The notes: generated by a model from the letters alone, not told the origin. A stretch of DNA of 64,000 nucleotides from Myxococcales bacterium (GCA_016716835.1 JADJUW010000001.1:186001-250000); one strand, 5' to 3'; counted from the first letter of the stretch, positions 32,648 to 43,271 are shown. Made by a program: numbers and translations.

Positions 32648-34012
32648 GCCAAATTTTAGTGGTTGACGACAACGAAGCGGTGCGCGAAGGCGTCGCCGCG
32701 GCAATTCGCAAGATGGGGCATCACGTCGACGTCGCGGCCAGCGGCGCGGCGGGGTTGCAGCTTGCGAAGGCGAAGCGCTTTGATTTTGTCATTACCGATC
32801 TCAAGATGGATCAGCTCGATGGCGTGGCCGTGCTGCGCGAGATGGCCGTGCTCGATGCCGACGTGCCGGTCATGATCATGACCGGCTTTGGCACGGTGGA
32901 GGCCGCGGTCGAGGCGATGAAGCACGGTGCGTTTGATTTCATCACCAAGCCGTTTTCACCAGATGTCGTGAGGCTCAAGACCGAGCGGGCGCTGGAGCTG
33001 GTGGCTAGCCGTCGCGAGCGGCAGCGCCTCGTCGCGCACAACGACTATCTCAAGGCCGCGGTGCGCGCGCCAACGGGGCTCGTGGGCGAGAGTGCGGGCA
33101 TGCAGGCGGTGCAGGCCGCCATCGCCAAGGTGGCGCCGACCGACGCGACGGTGTTCATCCACGGCGAGCGGCACCGGCAAGGAGATGGTGGCGCAGGCGA
33201 TTCACGATCAATCGCTGCGAAGCGCCGGGCCGTTTATTCGCGTCAACTGTGGGGCGCTGACCGAATCGCTGCTTGAATCAGAGTTGTTTGGCCACGAGCG
33301 AGGCGCGTTTACCGGCGCGGTCAAGCAAAAACTTGGTCGCTTTGAGCTCGCCCACAATGGCACCATTTTTCTCGATGAGATCGCTGAGGTATCGCCGGCG
33401 ATGCAGGTCAAGCTCTTGCGCGTGTTGCAGGAGCGCACCCTCGATCGGGTTGGCGGCGAGAAGCCGGTTAGCGTCAACGTGCGCGTGCTTTCGGCGACGA
33501 ATAAGGACCTAGAGCGCGAGGTCGCCGAGGGCCGCTTTCGGCAAGATTTGTTTTTTCGCCTGCACGTGATAACGGTGGCCTTGCCGCCCTTGCGCGAACG
33601 CGGCGCCGATATTGGGATGCTTGCTCGGCATTTTGTAGGTGCCCTGGCGCCAAAAATTAACCCCAAGGTGTCGGGGATTTCCACGGCAACTATCGAGCGC
33701 TTAGCGCGGCATGCGTGGCCGGGCAACGTGCGCGAGCTGGCCAACATCATCGAGCAGGCGCTGGTATTTGCCGAGGGCGATACGATCTTGCCCGAGGCTT
33801 TACCCATGGCGCTGGGCAGCGACGTTACCGGCGCCTCGGTGATGATCGCATCCGAGACCAAGGCCTTGCCCGAGGTGCTCGAGGATTTGGAGCGGCAGCT
33901 GATTTTGCGGGCGTATGAAAAAGCCGGCAAGGTAAAAACCGACACCGCCAAGGCCCTCGGCATCAAGACCAGCGCGCTGTATTACAAGCTTGAAAAATAC
34001 GGGATTGAGTAG
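32644..34012 (+). CDS. NtrC-family sigma54-dependent response regulator (frameshifted)
   Basis: The receiver domain (residues 1-120, phospho-acceptor Asp52 in VITDLKM) is in one frame up to about 33166. From there the AAA+ domain continues in another: SGTGKEMVAQA (Walker A), GAFTGA (the sigma54 contact loop), FLDEIAEV (Walker B), LFFRLHV and WPGNVRELANIIEQ. A Fis-type helix-turn-helix ends the protein (TAKALGIKTSALYYKLEKYG). The break falls at GGCGAGCGGC, inside the Walker A loop. Two missing bases (GAGAGC to GAGC) would restore FIHGESGTGKE. As written it yields a truncated receiver, so the gene is either mis-sequenced or inactive. It pairs with the kinase upstream. Confidence 0.85.
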
Positions 34013-34201
34013 CGGCTTGACCGCCGCGGCCTGCACTCAGGAAAATGAGGAGGGAGGACTCGGCATCAGTTTTCTGTGGTGTGGATCGCATGAATGGCGC
34101 GACCTGGCCAGGTAACTATCTGTAATCACTCGGGTCAATCGTGTCCCCGGCGGAAGGGGGCCGCTTTGTGCTTGGCACGGATTCTGATAGGTTGTGCAGT
34201 A

Positions 34202-35317
34202 GTGCGTTTCGGGTCAGTCAAAGCAAGCAACGAAGGGGGCCTACGCTCGGCCCTGGGCTTTGCCATAGTGGCCCTGCGCCTGCGCCTGCGGCTGCCGCTG
34301 CCGCTGCCGCTAGCGGTGCTGCTGATGCTAGGCCTTGGCACCCTCGGTGCGACGCCAGGCCACGCACAGACTTCGGGTCCCGCCCGGTCTCAAGCGGTAG
34401 CCGCGGACGCCGCCGCGGCGAAAACGAAGTTTGATGCGATTGCCGCCGAGCTTGCGCGCGACCGCCGAAAGGTCGCGGCGCTGGAGCAAGCCTATGCCAA
34501 GCAAACCGCCGAGGTCGAGCGCCTCAAGAAACAACGCGCGTCATGGCGGCGCGATCGCGAATTGGATAAGGCCTTGGCTGGATCGCTCGAAGCCGCCAAG
34601 ACGTTGGAGGTCGCGCAGCGCGCCGCGGTGGCAACCGGGCGTCGGCTCGAGGCGCAGCGCTTGGTGGCGCAGGCCGCAATCGCGCGCGAGTTGCCCACGG
34701 CCGCGAGCACCAAGCTAGTTACCCTGAAGGCGTGGCAAGCCGCCATCACGCCGCCCGCGCCGCGGCGAAGAATTGTCCTGCCGGATTTATCGCTCGATCC
34801 GTATGCCGACCCCGAAGACCTGCTGCAACAGGCCGCGGAGATTCGCCAGACCGAGCAGGCGTTATCGCGCGAGATTGCGAAGCTTGAAAGACAGGCGTCG
34901 CGCTGGGAGGACATAGCGGCCTTGCGCGAGACGCAGCAGCGTTCCGGCGAGTTGGCGAGCGCGCAAACCACCGATGCGCGGCGCATCGCCGGCACGTCGC
35001 GTGGTAACGCGGAGCCTGCGACCGAGCCGCCGCCGTCGGGAGGCCCGCCGCCTCCCGCACCGCAAGACGACCTACCCAGCCCCAATCCGCAAGAAGGATT
35101 TGCCGACGATGCCGGCGGCGTGGTCTCCATCGCGGTCGCGCTTGGCGGCGTGCTCGATGGCGAGACGCGGCGGGCGCTCGAGGCCTCTGAGTCGTCGCGC
35201 GATCCGCGCACGCGCGCGAAAGCCGCCACGGCCGCGAAGCGCGCCGCCACCGCAAAACTCGAAACGATGCGGCGCCAGCGCGCCCTCATCGAACAACGCG
35301 CGACGCAAAACCGATGA
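34202..35317 (+). CDS. Exported coiled-coil protein of unknown function
   Basis: A 371-residue protein with a long signal region containing LRLRLRLPLPLPLAVLLMLG, encoded by six-base repeats, and cleavage near GHAQT. Residues about 55-135 form a coiled coil (FDAIAAELARDRRKVAALEQ, AEVERLKKQRASWRRDREL). A second helical stretch is about 195-235. A Pro-rich segment (PPPSGGPPPPAPQDDLPSP) and an Ala/Arg-rich C-terminal helix follow. No enzyme motif is seen. It is coupled by ATGA (35314) to the barrel-like gene, so the two probably act together at the envelope. GTG 34202 is chosen (TAGGTT 8 bases upstream); ATG 34325 would cut the signal. Confidence 0.58.
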   Translation: MRFGSVKASNEGGLRSALGFAIVALRLRLRLPLPLPLAVLLMLGLGTLGATPGHAQTSGPARSQAVAADAAAAKTKFDAIAAELARDRRKVAALEQAYAKQTAEVERLKKQRASWRRDRELDKALAGSLEAAKTLEVAQRAAVATGRRLEAQRLVAQAAIARELPTAASTKLVTLKAWQAAITPPAPRRRIVLPDLSLDPYADPEDLLQQAAEIRQTEQALSREIAKLERQASRWEDIAALRETQQRSGELASAQTTDARRIAGTSRGNAEPATEPPPSGGPPPPAPQDDLPSPNPQEGFADDAGGVVSIAVALGGVLDGETRRALEASESSRDPRTRAKAATAAKRAATAKLETMRRQRALIEQRATQNR

Positions 35318-36437
35318 AGCGACCACGACGCGTAATGGGTATGATCGCGGTTGGCTGGCTCGTGGCCACGGCTTCGCCAGGCGACGCTGATGTCGTGCGG
35401 CTCGACGTTGCCACCGAGCTCGACAGCAACGTCCACCGCGTCGATGGCCAGGAAGACGCCCGGCCGGGGATGCTGACCAGGGTAACCGCCGCGGGGCGTG
35501 GGCAACGCGCCTGGGACGAGCTAGGCGCCTGGGGCAATGCGCGCCTCGGCCTGCGGCGCGCACTCGACGCCGAGCTTGGCGATGAGAATGCCGCGACGGT
35601 TGGCGGCGAGGCGGGCGCCAGCGTGCAGGCAACCGAAAACGTGCGGTGGGTGCTGCGCGGCAGCGGTCTCGTCTATGCGGGCACGGCGAGCACCAGCGCG
35701 GTGCGCGACGTAGCGATGGGCTCGGGCGACGCGGCGTTGCTGGTTGGGGATGCCTCAGGACATCGCGCGTGGGCGCGAGTAGGGCTGGTTGGCGTCGTGC
35801 TACCCGACGTGATCGACAGCAGCTATCGCGGCTCGGCCTTTGAGACGGGATGGTCGTGGTCAAAGGACGATGAAGACGACGTTTCGCAATGGCAGGCCAG
35901 CGTATCGTACGAGCGCGAGCTGCGTACTTTTGAGGGCGTTGGCCTCATCGAAGGCTGCGCCGGCGGAGCCGCCGCGGCGTGCGCCACCGCCACCACGGAG
36001 CCGCGTCGCGACGACGTGCACACGCTTGCCGCCACGATGCAGCGCTCCAGCGCGTAATCTGGGGCCTTGGCTATAGCCTCTCGCACCAACGCTCCACGCT
36101 CGAGCGGCTGTCGTCGTGGCGCCACAGCGCCCATGCGTCGGTGACCGGGCGCGTCGCTGGCAAGTTGTATGCGACCGCGCGCCTGCGGCTGCAGTACGAC
36201 CGCTATCCAGATGGCAACGCCTTGTATGAATCCACCGAGCAGGTGACGGAAGGCAACTTGCTCGAAAGCGATCAGCGAAATGAGGGCATGTTGCTGCTCG
36301 CCTATCGCGCCTCGCGCGCGCTCTCGGTCGAGGGCTTAGTCTATGTCTGGCGCGATGGCTTTGGGGTTGGCGACCGGCAATACCAGCGCCTGCTGGCCTC
36401 GGTTGGTATTGGCTACGCCTTTGGTGCGGATAAATAG
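35314..36437 (+). CDS. Outer-membrane barrel-like protein (frameshifted)
   Basis: A signal peptide (MIAVGWLVATASPGDA) is followed by many amphipathic beta strands with aromatic ends (VVRLDVATELDSNVHRV, VRWVLRGSGLVYAG, WQASVSYERELRTF), as in outer-membrane beta-barrel or surface proteins. The first frame stops at 36055-36057. The second supplies VIWGLGYSLSHQRSTLE, VAGKLYATARLRLQYD, LSVEGLVYVWRDGF and the end LLASVGIGYAF, a typical C-terminal barrel strand pattern. The frames meet near 36040-36050 at GCGCTCCAGCGCG. Joined, the product has about 373 residues. No family name is offered. Its partner is the coiled-coil gene upstream. Confidence 0.6.
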
Positions 36438-36485
36438 CGCGGGCGCGTGGACCGGCGCCGCGCCGTTTCGTGTTAGATGCTGGGC

Positions 36486-36827
36486 ATGGCGACGTTCATG
36501 ATTCCTGCCTTTGTTCGCACCGCAACCGCGACATGCCTGCTTGCCGCGGCGCTGCTTGGCTGCAATCGCCCCGACGAAGCGATGTGCCGAGAGACCTGTC
36601 GCCATTACGGCAAGCTGGCGTATTGGGACAAGGCCAATGTGGAAATTGACGCGGCCGAGCCCGCTGCACGAGACGCCCTGCGCGCCGAGAAGCAAAAAGA
36701 TTTCGAGACCCGCCTAGAGGCCGGCCTCACCCAATGCGTCATGGCCTGCAAAAGCTCCAATAGCGAGCCGCAGTCCAAATGTATCCTGGAAGCCCAGACC
36801 ATGGCCGCCGCGAAAAAATGTCGGTAG
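36486..36827 (+). CDS. Small cysteine-containing lipoprotein
   Basis: A 113-residue lipoprotein. The lipobox is AAALLGC (Cys near residue 22). The mature part is helical and charged, with four further cysteines in two C-x3-C pairs (MCRETCRHY and QCVMACKSS) plus KCILEA and KKCR, a CHCH-like spacing. A disulfide-linked helical hairpin in the periplasm is a reasonable inference. ATG 36486 is preferred over 36477 because a TTAGAT box ends 7 bases before it. The function is unknown. Confidence 0.65.
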   Translation: MATFMIPAFVRTATATCLLAAALLGCNRPDEAMCRETCRHYGKLAYWDKANVEIDAAEPAARDALRAEKQKDFETRLEAGLTQCVMACKSSNSEPQSKCILEAQTMAAAKKCR

Positions 36828-36948
36828 TGGTCGCCCTTGCCACTTAGCCGTCGTGTTTTTTTCGTCGCGGGCGATAGACGCCGCCATGCGCCACGCACGT
36901 GGCGAGGTAAAGCCCCATGACGCGTTGAACAATAGGGTATCGTGTGGC

Positions 36949-37548
36949 ATGCGCCGATACCTACCGATTGTTGCCCTAGTCGCTGCCATAGGTGCCTGCC
37001 GCGCCCCAAGTCGGCAGACAACGGGTTCCCCCAAAACGCAATCTGGCGCCGCATTGCTCAGTTCGGTCTGTGCTGGGCCCGAGTATCGCCAGTTCGATTT
37101 CTGGATCGGCGAATGGGATTTGCGGATTAGAACGCGCAAGGCCCTCGGCAGCGCCGAATGGGACGAAGCGGCCGGCACGCAGCGGGTCGAGACGATCTTA
37201 TCAGGGTGCGCCATCGCCGAGCACTTTCGCGGCGATGGACCAGGCGCGCCGTGGGCGGGCGAAAGTTACTCCGCGTGGCAACCGACACTGCACAAGTGGC
37301 GACAGACGTGGGTCGACGACCAGGGCGGTTTTCTCGCGTTCGTGGGCGGCGTCGATGAGGGTGTGATGACCCTACGTGGAGAACCAACGACGACACCCAA
37401 AGGGGCAACGATCCATATGCGGATGGTGTTCTTGGACGTGACGCCGTCTGCGCTTCGCTGGGAGTGGCAGCGGAGCGTCGATGACGGCGCGAGCTGGGAT
37501 GCCCAAATGATCATTCATTACCGTCGACGAACACCAACACCGCCATAG
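36949..37548 (+). CDS. DUF1579-like lipoprotein
   Basis: A 199-residue lipoprotein with the lipobox ALVAAIGAC (Cys about 17). The mature domain opens with YRQFDFWIGEWDLRIR, the hallmark of DUF1579 and related lipocalin-like proteins. GCAIAEHFRGDG, YSAWQPTLHKWRQTWVDDQGG and WEWQRSVDDGASWD complete the beta-barrel pattern. These proteins may bind small hydrophobic ligands, but none has a firm role. ATG 36949 starts the signal; the frame upstream to 36853 is not coding. The gap of 195 bases to the next gene holds nothing recognisable. Confidence 0.72.
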   Translation: MRRYLPIVALVAAIGACRAPSRQTTGSPKTQSGAALLSSVCAGPEYRQFDFWIGEWDLRIRTRKALGSAEWDEAAGTQRVETILSGCAIAEHFRGDGPGAPWAGESYSAWQPTLHKWRQTWVDDQGGFLAFVGGVDEGVMTLRGEPTTTPKGATIHMRMVFLDVTPSALRWEWQRSVDDGASWDAQMIIHYRRRTPTPP

Positions 37549-37743
37549 CCGTGGTGCTCAACGACGAGGCGCAACGACCTCGAACGGGCCCGCGCGCTTC
37601 AATTTTGTCAAATCCTTCAGGCATACAGGGCTTGGACTTGGCGCGCCTTTCCCCTGGAGTCCAAACGATGGTCGCCTTCAAGTTCTAATTTGGTAGCACT
37701 GGTCCGCGAAAGGCGCCAACCTTTGAACGCAGGTGTTAGGTCC

Positions 37744-38031
37744 TCAACACTGCGGGCAGAATACGCCGTCGAAATCTGTATTGCGCATCATCCATGCCGC
37801 TCCTGCAAAGAAGCTACCTGGCATGCTCAAGCCGCACAAAAGAAGATACAGCGGCAGCCTTCTGCGAAAATGCGCAATGCCCACGTAGACTGCCAGCACG
37901 CTGGCCAGACCAATAGGAACCGCCGCATGCACGCCATCGAGCCTTGCGCCAATGATGTGCCACATGCACAGCCACGTGCCCGCAACGCCAATGCCCATCG
38001 CCGCCATCGCCACGCGAATCGTTTCTGTCAT
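37744..38031 (-). CDS. Small membrane protein of unknown function
   Basis: A 95-residue protein with three predicted membrane segments (VAMAAMGIGVAGTWLCMW, VPIGLASVLAVYVGIA, LYLLLCGLSMPGSFFAGAAW) and a C-terminal CPQC. The start at ATG 38031 is supported by a TAGGTT box 6 bases upstream. It lies beyond the groEL terminator (38092-38117) and is therefore a separate unit. No family recognised. Confidence 0.55.
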   Translation of the reverse strand: MTETIRVAMAAMGIGVAGTWLCMWHIIGARLDGVHAAVPIGLASVLAVYVGIAHFRRRLPLYLLLCGLSMPGSFFAGAAWMMRNTDFDGVFCPQC

Positions 38032-38037
38032 GTGGCT

Positions 38038-38043
38038 AACCTA
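38038..38043 (-). promoter_or_regulatory. -10-like box, leaderless start at 38031
   Basis: On the minus strand TAGGTT lies 6 bases before ATG 38031, downstream of the groEL terminator. Confidence 0.35.
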
Positions 38044-38091
38044 TGCAAACCAAATGCCACTCGCAATTGCTGCACCGGCCAGCTAGCGGCC

Positions 38092-38117
38092 AAAAAAAAG
38101 CGCCCCAAAAGGGGCGC
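38092..38117 (-). terminator. Rho-independent terminator for the groES-groEL transcript
   Basis: Read on the minus strand, a perfect 7-bp stem GCGCCCC/GGGGCGC with a TTTT loop is followed by eight T residues. It is the clearest intrinsic terminator in the window and lies 300 bases after the groEL stop codon. Confidence 0.9.
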
Positions 38118-38417
38118 AATGCCAGACGTGGCTAGCGAAGCTGGTTTGTTCTGCGGCAAGGCAGGCGAACCCGAGGACGAGGGAGTGTAGGTGCGCCGAC
38201 CGGGCAATTTTGATAGCACCAGCTTGTCCTAAGGGACGATGCCGGCGTTGCTCGTCGGTCGTTTGGACCCACCAAACTCCACTCCTCGCGCCTTGGCCTC
38301 GCCCCTTAGTCCGGCGCTGGATGCCATCAAAATCACCCGGCCGGCGCACTCGTACTCGACCGAGGTCCGAGCGGTGAGCCTAACGCCGCCGCAGGACAAA
38401 TCCAGCGAGCGGCCTGA
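38118..38417. other. 300-base gap between groEL and its terminator
   Basis: No convincing gene was found on either strand. On the minus strand a frame of 88 codons (38083-38349) is open but runs through the terminator and has an unlike composition, so it is not called. The stretch is probably the long 3' untranslated region of the groEL message. Confidence 0.4.
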
Positions 38418-40067
<1,650 letters not shown>

Positions 40068-40116
40068 GATAATTTTGCTTTCTTAAGTTCTTGGAAATTG
40101 CGAATAGGCGTGCCGT

Positions 40117-40407
40117 TTAGGCTTCGATGACGCCGAGGATTTCGTCTTCAGAAATGATGAGATGGTCTTGGCCGTCGACTTTGATTTCGGTGCCGGCGTA
40201 TTTGCCAAATAGAATGCTGTCGCCAACTTTAACGTCGAGCTTGATCAGCGTGCCGTCGTCGAGGCGCTTGCCGGCGCCAACCGCGACAACCTTGCCTTCG
40301 AGCGGGCGCTCTTTGGCCGAATCTGGAATGATGATGCCGCCCTTAGTCTTCTCGGCTTCGGCAACGCGGGTGATGAGGATGCGATCTTTGAGTGGCTTAA
40401 CTTTCAT
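40117..40407 (-). CDS. groES: Co-chaperonin GroES (Hsp10)
   Basis: A 96-residue lid protein for GroEL. It has VKPLKDRILI, the mobile loop region EKTKGGIIIPDSAKE, the GKVVAVGAG roof segment and VKVGDSILFGKYAGTEIKVDG. A good Shine-Dalgarno sequence (AGGAG) precedes ATG 40407. It heads the operon, with the CIRCE-like operator about 66-92 bases upstream of its start. Confidence 0.98.
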   Translation of the reverse strand: MKVKPLKDRILITRVAEAEKTKGGIIIPDSAKERPLEGKVVAVGAGKRLDDGTLIKLDVKVGDSILFGKYAGTEIKVDGQDHLIISEDEILGVIEA

Positions 40408-40453
40408 GGTCTATTTCTCCTGCATTTCTAGAGGTCGCCTCGTGTAACTATTT

Positions 40454-40469
40454 AAAACCAATTGGTTTT
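40454..40469. promoter_or_regulatory. 16-bp perfect palindrome in the groES leader
   Basis: AAAACCAATTGGTTTT lies between the CIRCE-like element and groES, next to an AT-rich TTTAAATAG that may be the -10 (with TAGACA as a weak -35 at a short spacing). A perfect palindrome at a promoter suggests a second operator, but no regulator can be named. Confidence 0.4.
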
Positions 40470-40472
40470 TGT

Positions 40473-40499
40473 CTAGCACTCAAGGCAGGTGTTTGCTAG
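40473..40499 (-). promoter_or_regulatory. Degenerate CIRCE element (HrcA operator) of groES-groEL
   Basis: Read towards groES: CTAGCAAAC, 9 bases, GAGTGCTAG. Compared with the consensus TTAGCACTC-N9-GAGTGCTAA it matches 6 of 9 and 8 of 9 positions with the exact spacer. CIRCE is bound by the HrcA repressor, which is released on heat shock. Confidence 0.72.
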
Positions 40500-40651
40500 C
40501 ACGCGCACTGTAAGCTCGCCTAGCCAATTCGCAAGGGGGGCGGTGATTTTCTTGGGATCTTGCCGTCGCAGGCAGGCGCCTCGCGCCGCGACGAATCGCC
40601 GCATCATTTTGTGCGTCGAGGCATCTCTAACTCTTTAGGATAGTTAAGGAA

Positions 40652-41683
40652 ATGGCGAAGGCGGCGACGGCGTGGAATCTCGATGCGGCGGACTATCCCG
40701 CGTCCGGCCCGCTACGCGCCCAGCTTGAGTTTTTGCTTCGCTACGCCATCTTGGCGCCTTCGACGCACAACACCCAGCCGTGGCAGTTTGACCTGCGGGC
40801 CGATGGCATCGACATCTATATAGATGAGTCGCGGCGCCTGGGCGTGATCGACCCGCAGGGCCGGCAGCGCGTGATGAGCTGCGCCGCGGCGTTGCACAAC
40901 CTTCGAGTGGCGGCGCGGGCCTTTGGCCACAAGCTGGCGATCGAGATCCTGCCCGAGGCTGCGGCGGAGCCGATGTTGCTGGCGCGGGTGAGGGTGGTCG
41001 GTACCAGGCGCACCCTTGCCAGCGATCGCGCGCTGCGCGACGCCATTGTCACCCGCCGCACCAATCGCCAGCCGTATCTGGCCAAGCCGGTGAGCTTTGT
41101 CATCGCCGATGAGCTGGCGGCGATCGCGGAAAAGGAGGGCGCGTGGATGCTGCGGCTGCATCCCAAGGCCAAGGCGCCGCTCGCCGAAATCATCACCGCG
41201 GCCGACCGCGCGCAATTTGCCGACAAAGAATTTCGCAGCGAGCTGGCGCAGTGGCTGGTGCCGGCCGGCAGCACGCGGCGCGATGGCATTCCGTTTGCCA
41301 AGAAAGAATACGGCAACAAGATGCCGTTTGGGGTGTCGCTCTTGGTGCGCACGTTTGATCTAGGCGGCAACGTTGCGGCCAAGGAGGCTGCGCTGGCGCA
41401 GGGCTCGCCGATGCTGATCGTGATCGGCACCGACGGCGATGCGCCGCGCGATTGGGTGAGCGCCGGCCTTGCCATGCAGGCCTTGTGGCTGGCGGGCGTC
41501 ACGCACGGCCTTTCGGCTTCGTATCTCAATCAGGCGCTCGAGGTGCCGGCCTTGCGCGCGCAGGTCGAGTCGCTGATCGGCAACCGCGGGAGGCCGCAGC
41601 TCGTCATGCGCTTGGGCTTTGGCCCCGAGGTCGCGGTCGCGACGCCGCGGCGGCCGCTGAAATCGGTCGTGCTCGGCGGCTAG
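40652..41683 (+). CDS. Nitroreductase-fold FMN oxidoreductase, Acg-like
   Basis: A 343-residue cytosolic protein. APSTHNTQPWQFDL is the FMN-binding opening of the nitroreductase fold, and RRTNRQPY and GSPMLIVIGTDGDAP belong to the second half. WVSAGLAMQALWLAGVTHGLSASYLNQ is the conserved helix over the flavin. The length and duplicated-like halves match the Acg/Rv2032 group, which lacks the full active site of normal nitroreductases and is often stress-induced. ATG 40652 has AAGGAA just upstream. It is divergent from groES, and the 153 bases between the CIRCE-like element and this start hold nothing else clear. Confidence 0.82.
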   Translation: MAKAATAWNLDAADYPASGPLRAQLEFLLRYAILAPSTHNTQPWQFDLRADGIDIYIDESRRLGVIDPQGRQRVMSCAAALHNLRVAARAFGHKLAIEILPEAAAEPMLLARVRVVGTRRTLASDRALRDAIVTRRTNRQPYLAKPVSFVIADELAAIAEKEGAWMLRLHPKAKAPLAEIITAADRAQFADKEFRSELAQWLVPAGSTRRDGIPFAKKEYGNKMPFGVSLLVRTFDLGGNVAAKEAALAQGSPMLIVIGTDGDAPRDWVSAGLAMQALWLAGVTHGLSASYLNQALEVPALRAQVESLIGNRGRPQLVMRLGFGPEVAVATPRRPLKSVVLGG

Positions 41684-41821
41684 TGTAATTTTCCGCGTTG
41701 CACGCGCATGGTTACATAAGCGCGGGGCAACACTGTTCGTTAGCCGTCAAAGTCTCGAGTTTTGCAGCGAGTTGGCCTCCTTTCACCGACTGCCGCGGGC
41801 ACCGCACTTGCCGCGACCCCT

Positions 41822-41827
41822 TATCAT
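41822..41827 (+). promoter_or_regulatory. -10-like box, leaderless start at 41836
   Basis: TATCAT lies 8 bases before ATG 41836; no Shine-Dalgarno sequence is visible. Confidence 0.3.
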
Positions 41828-41835
41828 TGTTGTCT

Positions 41836-42429
41836 ATGAAAACAAAACTTCGTATGGCATTCGGGTGGGCAATGGTCGCGCTGCTCGCACTCGTCGGGTG
41901 TGGCAAGGATGAGGCCGGCAAGGGCGACGCGGCCGGCAAGGCTGGTAAGGCTGCGGGCGAAAAACCGCTGATCGAGCTCGCGGCCACGCCGCCGGTACTC
42001 GACAAGGGCGAGTGGCAACCTGTGTCTTTCGGTGGCCTCACGTTTTTAGCGCCCGGTGGTGACGGCTGGAAAAAGTCGGATTCGGGGGGCAGCATCGAAC
42101 TGCGCCAAAAATCCACCAACATAACCCTCGTGTTTCAGTCGCAGGATGGCATTCTATCGAACCAGCGCGCGGAGTACACGCCGCTGTTTATTGAGGTCAA
42201 TGAACGCGATGCACCGCAGTATGCCGTGACGGCGCAGGCCAACGGCAGCGTGGCTGGCTTTCCGGCGGTTCGCATCGAAGCCACGTTTGACAACGGCAAG
42301 GCGCATACGACGCGCGACTATTTGCTGTTTGCCAAGGGGCGGGTGATTCTCGTCATGGGCCGCGTGCCTAACAAGCACGCCGACCAGCTCGTGGCCATCG
42401 TCGATTACATCGCGGCGAGCGCGAAGTAG
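41836..42429 (+). CDS. Lipoprotein of unknown function
   Basis: A 197-residue protein with the lipobox VALLALVGC (Cys near 22), then a Lys/Ala/Gly-rich spacer (AGKGDAAGKAGKAAGEK). The mature domain of about 145 residues has alternating strands (FGGLTFLAPGGDGWKKSD, ITLVFQSQDG, AGFPAVRIEATFDNG, KGRVILVMGRVP) resembling the PsbP/LpqN-like fold. That similarity is by pattern only. The upstream open frame from 41698 lacks a signal and is discounted. Confidence 0.65.
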   Translation: MKTKLRMAFGWAMVALLALVGCGKDEAGKGDAAGKAGKAAGEKPLIELAATPPVLDKGEWQPVSFGGLTFLAPGGDGWKKSDSGGSIELRQKSTNITLVFQSQDGILSNQRAEYTPLFIEVNERDAPQYAVTAQANGSVAGFPAVRIEATFDNGKAHTTRDYLLFAKGRVILVMGRVPNKHADQLVAIVDYIAASAK

Positions 42430-42444
42430 CTCTTGCCAAAATAG

Positions 42445-42969
42445 TTACGGGCTGACCGGGGTCGCCGAACTGGCGTCGCCCTTGCCCTTGCTAAACAACT
42501 GCTTGATGCCGCCACCCAGCCCGATGACCGCAGTGAACGAAGAGAAGACAAAACCACCGCCTTTAATCAACATCGCCCCAACGTCAAGCAAGGATGGGCC
42601 GTACATGCTCTCGCCCCCGCCGGATTGAGCGATCAGATGCCCAAAGCCAATGGCGGCCGCGGTCGATAAGACACCAATCGCTAGGCTCATCCCAGGTGGA
42701 TCCTTCTTGGCACGGTTGGCGCTCAGATCAGCTGGCGCCACGAGCCGAGTTTTCGCCTTGCTCACGCGACTTGCCGTCTTCCGCGCCGAAAGCCGTGGCG
42801 TCGTGGATTTGCGCGACTTGGGTCCAAGCACACGCGTAGCCGTCGCAAACGCTGGCTTGTCCGACCCAACGGCGCGATGGGCTGGCGCCGCTTGCTTGCG
42901 GTTAGCCTGGGCGGCAGGTGCGAGCGCAACGGTTGCGCAGACGAGACTGGTTACAATGGTTTTGAACAT
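42445..42969 (-). CDS. Secreted or membrane protein with a basic middle region, unknown
   Basis: A 174-residue protein. The signal peptide is about residues 4-22 (IVTSLVCATVALAPAAQA), and a basic region of about 65 residues follows. Two hydrophobic stretches come near the end (MSLAIGVLSTAAAIGFGHLIA and FVFSSFTAVIGLGGGIKQLF), suggesting insertion in a membrane. No family is recognised. ATG 42969 is chosen since it opens the signal; 43050 would add 27 residues without support. It is convergent with the lipoprotein at 41836-42429. Confidence 0.52.
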   Translation of the reverse strand: MFKTIVTSLVCATVALAPAAQANRKQAAPAHRAVGSDKPAFATATRVLGPKSRKSTTPRLSARKTASRVSKAKTRLVAPADLSANRAKKDPPGMSLAIGVLSTAAAIGFGHLIAQSGGGESMYGPSLLDVGAMLIKGGGFVFSSFTAVIGLGGGIKQLFSKGKGDASSATPVSP

Positions 42970-43271
42970 GGTAGGTGCCTTTACGGGAAGAGGGTTGGGT
43001 ATCGCGGTAGGGGACATGTGCAAGCCGCGTTCCAATTCCACCTGGCGCAACGTGGTTTTCTAACTATATGATTGCATAAGGATAGTGCTCGGGTGTCGGC
43101 CAGCTTTGGGGGGGGCGGTATTGGCTGGCTGGGGACACCAAACCCTGTTTTGGGGCCGTTGTGGCAAGTCGCGTTTGTGTTCGCGGGGAAGGCTGTCAAC
43201 ATCGCCCCCTCGTCTCAACGTGCCGGGCTAGCGCGCCGAGTGCGGTCACGCGAGCGTCTGACGCGGCATGC

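Noticed and set aside
34173..34188. Possible sigma54 promoter before the coiled-coil gene (TGGCACG then CTGAT)
   Set aside because: The -24 half fits, but the -12 half lacks the GC of TTGCW; the neighbouring NtrC-type gene makes it tempting, but the match is too weak to call.
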